From the NCBI RefSeq assembly GCF_934725225.1, contig NZ_CAKVAM010000003.1, positions 124,001 to 188,000 of the forward strand: 64,000 nucleotides of DNA, in the 5' to 3' direction. Shown here one piece after another: positions 16,350 to 25,018 of this stretch. This DNA comes from an uncultured Treponema sp. Its GTDB lineage: Bacteria > Spirochaetota > Spirochaetia > Treponematales > Treponemataceae. How positions within the stretch are numbered: the first letter of the stretch is position 1; every line of letters starts with the position of its first letter. Under the pieces are notes generated by a model. That model made no database searches and had not been told where the DNA came from. It saw nothing but the letters and a program-made list of their open reading frames with translations. The position numbers were made by a program, and so were the translations under genes.

Positions 16350-16955
16350 CTATTTCTTCAAAAATTCACCGAGTATTTCTTCATCAAGCTTTTCATAAAC
16401 GACCGGCATATCTTCTTTCGTGAATTTATCGAACAAGGCGGCGACGTCAATTTTTTCAAGTTTTTTACGAAGATTTTCATCCAGCCTGTACTTTATGAGC
16501 CTTGCAGGATTTCCCCCGACTATTGCATAAGGCTCGACATCTTTTGTGACCACAGCACCGGCTGCAACAACAGCTCCCTGTCCGACTGTAACGCCAGAGC
16601 AAATTATCGCATTCTGACCAATCCAGACATCGTCTTTTATAACAATGTTTCCCTTGCTTCCAGCCTCGCGCTTTTCTCCAAAAAGCCGCACCTTGAACGG
16701 ATAAGTCGAGATTGTGTCAAGATTATGCTCGCCGCCCAAAAGGAAAGTTGTTCCGCCGGCAATCGAGCAGTAATTTCCGATAATAAGTTTTGTGTCAGCA
16801 GGAGAAAAATCTATCACGCTGATTGTTCCGTAAGATTTTCTTCCAACCTGAACACGGTTCATGTCGCACATATTCACAACGCACACAAGATTGTGCCTGT
16901 TCCGCAGGCGAAACAGTTTGCGGAAAATTTTGAGTTTTAAAATAGCTAAAAGCAT
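16350..16955 (-). CDS. CatB-like O-acetyltransferase (hexapeptide family)
   Basis: 201-residue left-handed beta-helix acetyltransferase of the xenobiotic/CatB type. Features: IGNYCSIAGGTTFLLGGEHNLD (the catalytic His is in GGEHNLD), IGQNAIICSGVTVGQGAVVAAGAVVTKDVEPYAIVGGNPAR. In polysaccharide loci these enzymes acetylate a sugar or lipid-linked intermediate. ATG 16955 has AGGA upstream. It ends 45 bp before the WbsX-type gene. Confidence 0.88.
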   Translation of the reverse strand: MLLAILKLKIFRKLFRLRNRHNLVCVVNMCDMNRVQVGRKSYGTISVIDFSPADTKLIIGNYCSIAGGTTFLLGGEHNLDTISTYPFKVRLFGEKREAGSKGNIVIKDDVWIGQNAIICSGVTVGQGAVVAAGAVVTKDVEPYAIVGGNPARLIKYRLDENLRKKLEKIDVAALFDKFTKEDMPVVYEKLDEEILGEFLKK

Positions 16956-17007
16956 TATTTTTCCTAGAAAATGAGAAAATTACAGAAATGTTATTTGTTG
17001 TTTTATT

Positions 17008-17199
17008 TTATTCAGAAAGAACGCACAAAATATTTTTTGCGATTCTGTGCATTCCTATATCGCCCGGATGAACTCCAACTCCAGGCTGTCTGTATTTTTT
17101 ATAGCTTGAAGCGAAATTCTCAGAATCAATTCCGCTTCCTAAATGGCTCAAATCACAGATTCTGCTATCTGTTGCAACTTTATTGTCATAATTTCTCAC
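17008..17199 (-). pseudogene. C-terminal remnant of an SGNH/GDSL hydrolase
   Basis: A 63-codon frame contains PGVGVHPGDIGMHRIAKNIL, which matches block V of SGNH hydrolases with the catalytic Asp-x-x-His region (here HPGDIGMHRIA). Nothing upstream provides the GDS block or the rest of the fold, so this is probably what is left of a sugar or lipid esterase gene truncated by rearrangement in the locus. The surrounding gap (16956-17261) has no other gene. Confidence 0.6.
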
Positions 17200-17261
17200 T
17201 AAAGTCGTTATTCTTTTAAGATTTATAGCTCCTTTAAATAACTATATAACCATACCACCAA

Positions 17262-18719
17262 TTATAAAAATATACTCTTAATAAAATATTTAAAAAAAAT
17301 TATTCCTATTTTTATACTTTTACAGGTAAACTGCTTATAATACGAAATACACTTATTTTCATTAAATCTTTTCAAATAACCGTCTGCCCATTCTTTTACA
17401 TCAATATCATAATATTTTTTTTCTATAGGGCTATCATTTTTTCCTTCAAAAAATCCAAAAAGATATTTTCTAAATTCATCAGCACTTATAATTTCTGATT
17501 TTATTTTCCTAGAAATAGATTCTAACTCATTAGGATTATTAAGGTAATAATCTATTATTCTTTCGCAATCTTCTTTAGATTTATATTGAATACTTATATC
17601 AGTTTTTCCTAAAAGAAGTTCATCTACATTATTGCAATGATGCAAACCATTTGTATTTAATGTGACTGGAAGCTTTCCCGCAATACAAGCATATTGCGTC
17701 ATTAGCCCACCAAGCATTGGATAGGTATTCAAATACAATGTACAATGCTTAAAGACTTCATAAATATCTTTTCTTTCCTTGCTATAAAAAAATCGTCCTT
17801 GAAGGCTATTCTCTTTTACAAAATTTTCAAGATAAGAAAAATCTCCATTTCCTAAAAAAAGAAAAATTGTATCCGAATGATTCTCAAGTATATATTTTAC
17901 AATTTCTAAAAAAACTGGACTTCCTTGAATTTTATAAATACTTCCACCTGAGAAAATAAGTTTCTTTCCTGTCGTATCAAAATTAAAACCATCAAAGTTT
18001 ATTTCTCTGTTTATGATTGGATAATATGGAAGCAAAAGCAATTTATTTTCTGAAATTCCTCTATACTTTTTCGAAATGTTGTAACCATAATTTCTAAATT
18101 CAATAAAAAAATCGAATATTGTTGTTCCAAGCCAAAACGCATGATCCGTTATATTACTCAAGTATCGTTTGCATTTTCCTTGAAAATGAGCAATTGCAAC
18201 AAGACTCGCTACATCAAATGGGGCTGTATGTGCAAGAATAATCTCTGGTTTAAACTCTTCTATAGTTTTTTCAATTCTTTTCGTTTTCTTAATTATATTC
18301 TTTTCAATAATAATTTCTGTTCTAAAATTATATTTTTTTAATTTTCTATAAATCTCAGTAGATTTTTCACCTTTATAACATCCTATAAAAAGGACTTCAT
18401 ATTCAGATTCAAAAAAAGAATTCAAATACTGTTCTGTAAGACCTCGATTATCTAAAACAAAATAATCATAAAATACAATTCTTTTTTTATCTGATTTTTT
18501 TATAAAATTTATTTTATCAGTAAAAATTTTCTTTTCTAAAATATGCATATCTTCTTCTAATTCCGCATCTGCATAAATAAGATTGGAGTTATACATTAAA
18601 GTAGCAGCTTTTTGCATACACAAGGCTGCAAACTTTAAATCATTTTTTTCTAATGCATTTCTTGCTGATTTTTTTAATTTATTAAAATCACTATTAATTA
18701 TCTCTTCTGTTACAATCAT
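17262..18719 (-). CDS. GT4-like glycosyltransferase with N-terminal extension
   Basis: 485 residues. The first ~80 residues are helical and charged without family character. From ~80 the protein shows a GT-B plan: RIVFYDYFVLDNRGLTEQYLNS, ILAHTAPFDVASLVAIAHF, then KLIFSGGSIYKIQGSPVFLEIV, FLFLGNGDF and LYLNTYPMLGGLMTQYACIAGKLPVTL. It is AT-rich and very lysine/isoleucine-rich, like its neighbours. The substrate is unknown. It lies downstream of the phase-variable GT2 gene with a 37-bp gap. Confidence 0.75.
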   Translation of the reverse strand: MIVTEEIINSDFNKLKKSARNALEKNDLKFAALCMQKAATLMYNSNLIYADAELEEDMHILEKKIFTDKINFIKKSDKKRIVFYDYFVLDNRGLTEQYLNSFFESEYEVLFIGCYKGEKSTEIYRKLKKYNFRTEIIIEKNIIKKTKRIEKTIEEFKPEIILAHTAPFDVASLVAIAHFQGKCKRYLSNITDHAFWLGTTIFDFFIEFRNYGYNISKKYRGISENKLLLLPYYPIINREINFDGFNFDTTGKKLIFSGGSIYKIQGSPVFLEIVKYILENHSDTIFLFLGNGDFSYLENFVKENSLQGRFFYSKERKDIYEVFKHCTLYLNTYPMLGGLMTQYACIAGKLPVTLNTNGLHHCNNVDELLLGKTDISIQYKSKEDCERIIDYYLNNPNELESISRKIKSEIISADEFRKYLFGFFEGKNDSPIEKKYYDIDVKEWADGYLKRFNENKCISYYKQFTCKSIKIGIIFFKYFIKSIFL

Positions 18720-18756
18720 GATTTATCCTTGTCTAAAAAAGACAAGGCAAACCATA

Positions 18757-19697
18757 CTATTGCAATATCTTTTTTAGTTTATTTATATCACAGTCAATAT
18801 CTTCATAGCCTTTTGTTTTTTCAGGTAAAAACTTATTAAGATATGACAATGGATTATGAATAAGGCGTAATAATCTACGCTGTAATTTATTTTCTGAAAA
18901 ATGAATAATATATACCCATTTTTTTATTAAATTTTCATTAAGTAAGTGTGCAAACAAATTTTTATTGTCATTTACTATGCGCAAATTCCATTCATTACTC
19001 TTTTGTGTTGATATTCCAGATCCGCACTCATACCATACCCCCCCCGAATATTCATATAATAAACAGGTTCGTTATTGGCTATCATATAAATCATAGAGCA
19101 ATCCTCTGCAAAAATTACAAATGGAGCAATTTTATTAAGATATTCAGAAAGTTTTTTTGTATTATACATAGATACTGCACCGCATATATAATCACAATCA
19201 ACAAGATAATTACGCTTAATTTGTTTCATGTTATGATTTTTCCATGGGCGTAAATCTCTCGGATTTTTTTTATCTTTATAAATTGTTATACTCTTATTTT
19301 CATCTATAGAGTAATAGAACATATTCCCAAAATATAACGCTGCGGGATTTTTCTCTGCAAATCCAATAACTTCTTCCAATGTATTTTCATCATATAAAAA
19401 ATCACCTGGTGAAATAAGCTTTATATACTTACCTCTAGCAATATTCACAGCGGAAAGAACATTTTTTACAATACCTTGATTCACAGGATTCTTTACAAGC
19501 CTGTAATTAGAGAAATTTTGTTCCTTAAAAAATTCTTCAACCTTATCAAGGCAATTATTTTCTGAACCATCATCCGCAATAACAATTTCAAAACTTACAT
19601 TTTTTTGCCAAATAATAGACCTTAATGTATTACGAAATTTCTCCCAAACAGGATTATATGTGATAACGGCTACTGTAATTATAATAGATTTATCCAT
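18757..19697 (-). CDS. GT2 glycosyltransferase, out of frame at a G8 tract (phase-variable)
   Basis: The first frame (19697-18975) is a GT2 domain: IITVAVITYNPVWEKFRNTLRS, ADDGSENNCLDKV, GIVKNVLSAVNIARGKYIKLISPGDFL. At G8 (19038-19045) it goes out of register and ends after ~24 codons at 18975. In the other frame, with one more G, the chain continues VWYECGSGISTQKSNEW and on to 18757, giving 313 residues. VWYE-G-GIST is the expected end of this GT2 type, so the intact gene spans both frames. ATG 19697 is preferred over 19754. OFF in this assembly; ON with nine (or six) G. Confidence 0.85.
19038..19045. repeat. G8 phase-variation tract in the GT2 gene
   Basis: Eight C on the plus strand; in the coding sense CGG GGG GGG. 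Frame analysis on each side shows the conserved C-terminus is one base out of register. Confidence 0.85.
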
Positions 19698-19713
19698 TTT
19701 TATTTTCCATACA

Positions 19714-20779
19714 TCATTCCACAACAAATTCTTTTTTATAAAGGCTGGTTTCATTCAACTTTTTCCGCAACGGAGAAACTAAAAGCCTCAGCACCAAGTC
19801 AATTCCATAGCATACGGCGGTCATCGCAAACACCACAAACAAGGAATTTATCAGTACCCTCCCCCCGTGAATTTTTCAGAACTGGAATGTCAAACAAAGA
19901 CCACGTTGTTCCAAAAAAATTTCCTGTATGCAGACAGAAAACACCGAACGTTGCTGCACTCACACAGTTCACAACTTTGCTGCTGAAAGAGATTTTTAAG
20001 AACAGCATAAACAGACAGACTGCATTCAAAATTACAAACGGCGAGGCATAAGACAATGCAGAATCTGAATCAATAAATTCAAGTACAAAAATGCAAATCA
20101 AAGAAATAAGATATGTCATCCAAAGGCACACATTTTTCAAATTGATTTGATACCTAGAAATAAAAGCTCCAACACAATAAAGAAGCAAGAAATTCACAAT
20201 TGTGTATCCGCTCTCGCTTCCTGTGAATGCATTCACTGTGTTCATTCCGCCGACATTAAAACCTAGAATATGATTGGCAAATTCCAGGCAGAATGGAAAC
20301 AGCGAGAACAGAAAAATAAGAATTCCGATAAATACGGAAGCCTGTTTTTTGTCCTTGAAGGAATCAAAGAGTTTTGAGACAAACGGACTCAGAACATACA
20401 AGACAAGATAAAAAGTCGCGTAATAATTTGTCGGAAGAAAACAAGCTACAAAATGTCTTAGGGAAAAATTGTTTCCATCAATAAAAATCCGAAGAAAGGA
20501 ATCAAAAAATTTCAATCCGATAACGACAAGAAGAATATGAAGTATTCTCTTTGTCTTTATTTTCCTGTTATAAGAAAGAAAATATCCGCTAACCAACACA
20601 AAACAGTCAACAGCGCAAACTCCCAAAGCTTCCGTAAAACGGGTAAAATAAAAACCAAGTCCAGAAGTATACAATTCCAGCGCATGACCGCCCATTCCGT
20701 TATAATGCAGCGTTATGACAAAAATCATAAGCACAATGCGGAGAAGCTCGATGTTTGAATTTCTTTTAGTGTTTTCCAT
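19714..20779 (-). CDS. Acyltransferase-3 family O-acetyltransferase, frame-disrupted at a G tract
   Basis: Multi-helix membrane acyltransferase: NIELLRIVLMIFVITLHY (first helix with the active-site His), CAVDCFVLVSGYFLSYNRK, and more helices. The translated frame ends at 19799 after NSRGEGTDK. After the run GGGGGGAGGG the other frame reads VLINSLFVVFAMTAVCYGIDLVL, a proper last helix, then LLVSPLRKKLNE, and stops at 19714. The ON gene would have 354 residues (five or eight G instead of six). Such enzymes add acetyl groups to surface sugars. ATG 20779 overlaps the flippase gene by 55 bp. Confidence 0.8.
19857..19866. repeat. Interrupted G tract (G6AG3) in the acyltransferase gene
   Basis: CCCTCCCCCC on the plus strand. 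The six-base run 19861-19866 is the slippage candidate; the hydrophobic C-terminus is out of register across it. Confidence 0.65.
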
Positions 20780-22197
20780 TTTTCTTTAGAACCTTTATTT
20801 TTTCTAAAAATATCCCTTCTATATAATAGGAAATAACAGCTACCAATCAGTATAAAAACACATATCAAAATCAACTCATTTTGCAAAAAACACAGCCGCC
20901 ACAAAACCATAAAAATTACCATAAACAGAACAGCTAGCATAAAGCGCAATGAAATCTGCATGAGCTTCATATTGCACAAGATAACCATGCACACAACATC
21001 AGAAACCAGGTAGCCTATCAATGTTGCAATGGCGGCACCCTCTATTCCTATTCTTGGTATCAAGATAAAATTCAATACAACATTAACTGCTGCACCAGAT
21101 GACAATATCAGCATATTCGGCCAGGTCTTTTTTACTACAAGAAACTGATTTGCAGCCACCTGAAAGAGCATCTGCAAAAGAGGAGCCAAAAACAAATACG
21201 GACTTATTATATATGCTGAAACATATTCATCAGTAAAAAGCAAACTATAAAGACCTCGGCTTACTATGCAAACAAGCATTGTGCATAAAAAAGAAATAAT
21301 GCCTAAATATTCAAAGATAAGGGAATTAGTCCTCACCTGATTTTCTTCTTTCATGGTAGAAAAAGAAAAATACTGCCAGCCACCTGCAAAAGCAGTATAA
21401 ATAAGCTGGCTTGCGTGTCCTAGTTTTGCCCCCACAGAATAAACGCCAGACTGTCCGACATCAAGAAGATTTGCAATCATAACTCTGTCGCTGGAATTAA
21501 ATATCCAGTAAATCAAAAAATTCGGAAATAAAGGAACTGCAATTGCTAAAAGCTGCTTTAAAAGCTTAAAGTCAAACTTCTTAAAGCTAAACCATTCTTT
21601 ATTCAGAATCCAAAATGTAATCTCCATTGCAAGTCCAGAAACCACGCTTGCAAGCGGCAAGGCTATAACATAAAAACCTTTAAGCAGCAAAGGTATTGAA
21701 ACTGCATAAGAAATCAAAGGACTTATTGTATTTGTAATAAGAAAAATCTTCCTCTTATTCTGCATTCTTGTCGGTGCAGAAATTATACCATTAGTTGCTC
21801 CTACCAAAGTCGCTATTGCCGTAATATAGACCAAATAAAAGTATTTTGTGCCGCCAAAGAAAAACTTTGCTATTGCATTCTTAAAAAACAACATCAGTAC
21901 AAACACAACAGCAGAAGTTACAAGTGTAAACATCAATGTTGTTGAACAAATCTTTTCTTTGTATTGCCTTTCCTCTTTTTCAAAGAACATTCGGAACATT
22001 GCATCGTACATTCCAATTATGGCCAATGCACTTGCAAAAGATGTAACAGTAACAGACAGATCGCTTAGACCAAAGTATTCTGTATTTGGCATAAGCCTTG
22101 TGATAATAGGAACCATTACCAATGGAATAATCCTGCTGACTATTCCCCCTAGTCCATAAACAAGAAAATTTTCTATAAAGAGCTTAGCTTTTCCCAT
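20725..22197 (-). CDS. wzx: Polysaccharide flippase (Wzx, MOP superfamily)
   Basis: 490-residue protein with about 12-14 helices that flips lipid-linked repeat units across the inner membrane. Features: LFIENFLVYGLGGIVSRIIPLVMVPIITRLM at the start (typical 'fa..yglg..l.k.i.fllipi.tr.l'), PLFPNFLIYWIFNSSDRVMIANLLDVGQSGVYSVGAKLG in the middle, and IPRIGIEGAAIATLIGYLVSDVV late. It starts right before the aminotransferase gene stop (one base apart) and ends within the acyltransferase start. Confidence 0.92.
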   Translation of the reverse strand: MGKAKLFIENFLVYGLGGIVSRIIPLVMVPIITRLMPNTEYFGLSDLSVTVTSFASALAIIGMYDAMFRMFFEKEERQYKEKICSTTLMFTLVTSAVVFVLMLFFKNAIAKFFFGGTKYFYLVYITAIATLVGATNGIISAPTRMQNKRKIFLITNTISPLISYAVSIPLLLKGFYVIALPLASVVSGLAMEITFWILNKEWFSFKKFDFKLLKQLLAIAVPLFPNFLIYWIFNSSDRVMIANLLDVGQSGVYSVGAKLGHASQLIYTAFAGGWQYFSFSTMKEENQVRTNSLIFEYLGIISFLCTMLVCIVSRGLYSLLFTDEYVSAYIISPYLFLAPLLQMLFQVAANQFLVVKKTWPNMLILSSGAAVNVVLNFILIPRIGIEGAAIATLIGYLVSDVVCMVILCNMKLMQISLRFMLAVLFMVIFMVLWRLCFLQNELILICVFILIGSCYFLLYRRDIFRKNKGSKEKWKTLKEIQTSSFSALCL

Positions 22198-23298
22198 TTA
22201 AAACTCATTCACACAGTCAATAACATACTGAACCTGCTCATCCGCAATAGTAGGTCCAATCGGCAGACTAAGCTCCTGCGCAGCGATTTTTTCTGTAACA
22301 GGCATAGACATTCCGTTCCAGTCCTTGTAGCACTTCTGCTTGTGAGGCGGAATCGGGTAATGAATAACTGTCCCTATGCCTTTTTCTTTTAAATACTGCT
22401 GAAGCTCATCACGCTTTTCACAAAGAACAGGAAACAGATGAAACGCATTTGCGGAAAAATTTTTTGTTTCTGGAACTAAGATTTTCGGATTTTTTATTCC
22501 GTCAATATACATTTTGGCAACAGCTTTTCTGCGGTCATTGTCCTGCTCAAGATATTTAAGCTTTACATCAAGGACAGCAGCCTGAATTTCATCCAAGCGG
22601 CTGTTGCGTCCGATGTAGTCAAAGACATATTTCTTGCTTGAGCCGTAATTCGCCAATGCCCTGACACATTTTGCAACTTCCTCATCATCTGTTGTTACAG
22701 CTCCAGCGTCTCCCAATGCGCCAAGATTCTTTCCCGGATAGAAACTATGGGCAGCCGCATTTCCAAGGCTTCCAGTTCTTTTTCCGTTGAACTGGCATCC
22801 GTGAGCCTGAGCATTGTCCTCGAACAAGTAAAGGTTATATTTTTTGCAGATTTCTTCTATCTTATTGGTATAAGCGCAGCGTCCATACAGATGAACAATC
22901 ATAATAGCCTTAGTCCTTGGCGTGATTTTTGGCTCAAGCAAATCATCATCAATTTCAAGAGTCTCAAGCTTCGGCTCTACAAGAACAGGAACCAAGCCGT
23001 TCTCGCTGATTGCAAGAATCGTGGCAATATATGTGTTCGCCGGTACTAAAACCTCATCGCCTTTATGCAGACGGCCAAGCTCAATATAAGAACGCAGAAT
23101 CCAAATCAACGCGTCAAGACCATTTGCAACCCCTACACAGTATTTTGTGCCGATATATTTTGCAAAGTCAGCCTCAAACCTTTCATTTTCAGCCCCTTGC
23201 AGATACCAGCCAGAATTCACAACGCGGCTAACGGCCTCATTGATTTCCTTAGAATGAAGGCCAGTAACCTCTTTTAAACTTAAAAATGGAACTTGCAT
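22198..23298 (-). CDS. fdtB: DegT/DnrJ/EryC1/StrS sugar aminotransferase, FdtB-like
   Basis: 366-residue PLP enzyme that aminates a dTDP-keto-sugar. Features: IGTKYCVGVANGLDALIW, the aspartate-containing LFEDNAQAHGC, the PLP lysine in HSFYPGKNLGALGDAGAV, and NSRLDEIQAAVL. In context with two FdtA-like ketoisomerases and an FdtC-like acetyltransferase, the likely reaction is transamination of dTDP-3-keto-6-deoxyhexose to the 3-amino sugar (Fuc3N or Qui3N). The FdtB symbol rests on this context; the family is certain. AAGGA precedes ATG 23298. Confidence 0.85.
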   Translation of the reverse strand: MQVPFLSLKEVTGLHSKEINEAVSRVVNSGWYLQGAENERFEADFAKYIGTKYCVGVANGLDALIWILRSYIELGRLHKGDEVLVPANTYIATILAISENGLVPVLVEPKLETLEIDDDLLEPKITPRTKAIMIVHLYGRCAYTNKIEEICKKYNLYLFEDNAQAHGCQFNGKRTGSLGNAAAHSFYPGKNLGALGDAGAVTTDDEEVAKCVRALANYGSSKKYVFDYIGRNSRLDEIQAAVLDVKLKYLEQDNDRRKAVAKMYIDGIKNPKILVPETKNFSANAFHLFPVLCEKRDELQQYLKEKGIGTVIHYPIPPHKQKCYKDWNGMSMPVTEKIAAQELSLPIGPTIADEQVQYVIDCVNEF

Positions 23299-23311
23299 AT
23301 TTTTGTCCTTA

Positions 23312-24389
23312 TCAAAATAAAAAATAAAGTTTTTTAGTTAAAAACTTTTTAATCGGTTTTTCAATTAAGAAATGTAGAAACATACTTATAACGCAACAAA
23401 AGAAAAGTGAACACAAAAATAATTTCAAGCTTTTACTTTTCTGAAAAAACGAAATATGATTTACAAAATATTTTGTTATGTCAAAACAGAAAAACTGCGC
23501 TAAGTAGAATGCGTAACTACATCTACTGCACAATGAAATTATCCTTTGGAAGCGGCATATCTTATAGCACATTTCTAATCTTCCACAAAAATACAGAATA
23601 AACCCAAACACAGGAACTGCTAAAAAATTATAGAGCAGTACATATCCAAAACCAAAATGAACACCGAAAGATATTGCACATATTAAAACAAGAGTAAAAA
23701 CTGGAATTAAAAAAGCATACCTTTTTGAAATACTTTTTTTTCTATTTTCTAAGAACAAATAAGCAAAAATAATCCCTTCCGCAAATTCAAGAAGTCTGAA
23801 AAATGGATTTGCATAAATATCGCTGAATTTAAAAACATAAACAGGCACATAAGAATATGAAGTCATCAAATAAAATAAGATTAGAAGAACGATATTCGTC
23901 TTTTTTTTATTTTGTGAAACTACGGATTCAAGATATGGATAAAGTAAATAGGCAATAAAAATACAGCTGATAAACCACGTTCCTCCGTTATGTAAAACAG
24001 CAAAACTTCCGTCATAAACCGACTGTATCATTAAAAATTCAACAGGCGCAATAACCAAATGCTTCCATGCAGGAAGAATATCTCCCTTAATTAATTGAAA
24101 TACAGACCATAAAATCCATACTGCAATATAAAGCGGAAATATCGATACGATTCGTTTTACAAAGAAAGAGCCATGCCTCCCCCCCCGTTAAATTTTTAGT
24201 ATAATACAAGGCAAATCCAGACAGCATAAAAAATGCCGTCATAAAAACATGAGAATCTCCAATAAAATTATTTAAGATTCCAAAATTCACATTTAAATGA
24301 ATCCTTGCATGAAATAAAAATACTGCAAATGCACAACAGCATCTGAATATATCAATACTGTAAAGACGTGAATTTGATTGAACTTGCAT
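23312..24389 (-). CDS. Acyltransferase-3 family O-acetyltransferase, split at a G8 tract (phase-variable)
   Basis: The first frame (24389-24087) has the N-terminus: RLYSIDIFRCCCAFAVFLFHARIH (active-site His), FFMLSGFALYYTKNLTGG, then leaves register at G8. The second frame (24058-23312) holds the remaining helices: GGTWFISCIFIAYLLYPYLE, and on to LHFLIEKPIKKFL. Between them, the other frame reads RHGSFFVKRIVSIFPLYIAVW directly after the tract, which joins the two; with seven (or ten) G the gene is one 358-residue enzyme. It would O-acetylate the surface glycan and is OFF here unless the tract is miscalled. Confidence 0.85.
24179..24186. repeat. G8 phase-variation tract in the acyltransferase gene
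   Basis: Eight C on the plus strand, between two halves of one acyltransferase that are in different frames. Confidence 0.85.
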
Positions 24390-24487
24390 ATTTTTTTGTC
24401 CTTGTATGAGAAAGCGATAAATTTTTCAGAATTAATTTATTTGAAAAAAATATATATAAAAGTATTTTACAAAATTTTACAGAAAGA

Positions 24488-25018
24488 TTATTTATCTTCA
24501 AACAATCTTTCAAAATCAGCCTGTTTAACAGGAAAATTTTTAGGAGAATTTAAATTTCTTCGTTTCCAAGAATTCTTTATTTGTTCAAAATTTTTATTTT
24601 TAAAGACAAAATAAGCAATATCAATACATTTTATTTTCCCATCTTTTTCATCTATTAAGTTTTTCGTAAATGAAAATTTTTCTTTTATGGAATCATTTGA
24701 AATATTTGAATGAACTTTATTTGGTGCAGTAACATTAAATTTAAAATCAGCGAGTAAATATCTCTTTTCCAATTTTTCAGAAGAACTTATCTTGGTTACA
24801 ACAAAAGTAATATCCATGCTTGATGGAGTTGGCACAAGATTTAAAGAATCTTTAATCTTGTCGATATTTATAAGCATAATATTTTTTAAACAAGTTTTTC
24901 CACCTTCATGAGTCACTATTTCATTATAGCTTTGAAAATCTTCTTTATTAAATATAACAGGAGATTTTACAGTGAAATCTTTATTATATTTAAATTCAAA
25001 GAATACATCACTCGTCAT
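24488..25018 (-). CDS. Unknown protein paired with the AAA ATPase (possible nuclease-like effector)
   Basis: 176-residue soluble protein that I do not recognise. Its ATG 25018 overlaps the end of the ATPase gene, so both are made together. A segment MDITFVV...RYLLADFKFNV has a D followed ~19 residues later by D-x-K between hydrophobic strands, which resembles the core of PD-(D/E)xK nucleases; this is a weak, by-eye match. The C-terminal part is basic and helical (SWKRRNLNSPKNFP). A two-gene ATPase plus small partner suggests a conflict or defence cassette, but no function is shown. Confidence 0.6.
   Translation of the reverse strand: MTSDVFFEFKYNKDFTVKSPVIFNKEDFQSYNEIVTHEGGKTCLKNIMLINIDKIKDSLNLVPTPSSMDITFVVTKISSSEKLEKRYLLADFKFNVTAPNKVHSNISNDSIKEKFSFTKNLIDEKDGKIKCIDIAYFVFKNKNFEQIKNSWKRRNLNSPKNFPVKQADFERLFEDK

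Noticed and set aside
24087..24389. Separate small acyltransferase gene ending at 24087
   Set aside because: The text after the G8 tract in that frame has no family character, while the other frame joins to the downstream half.
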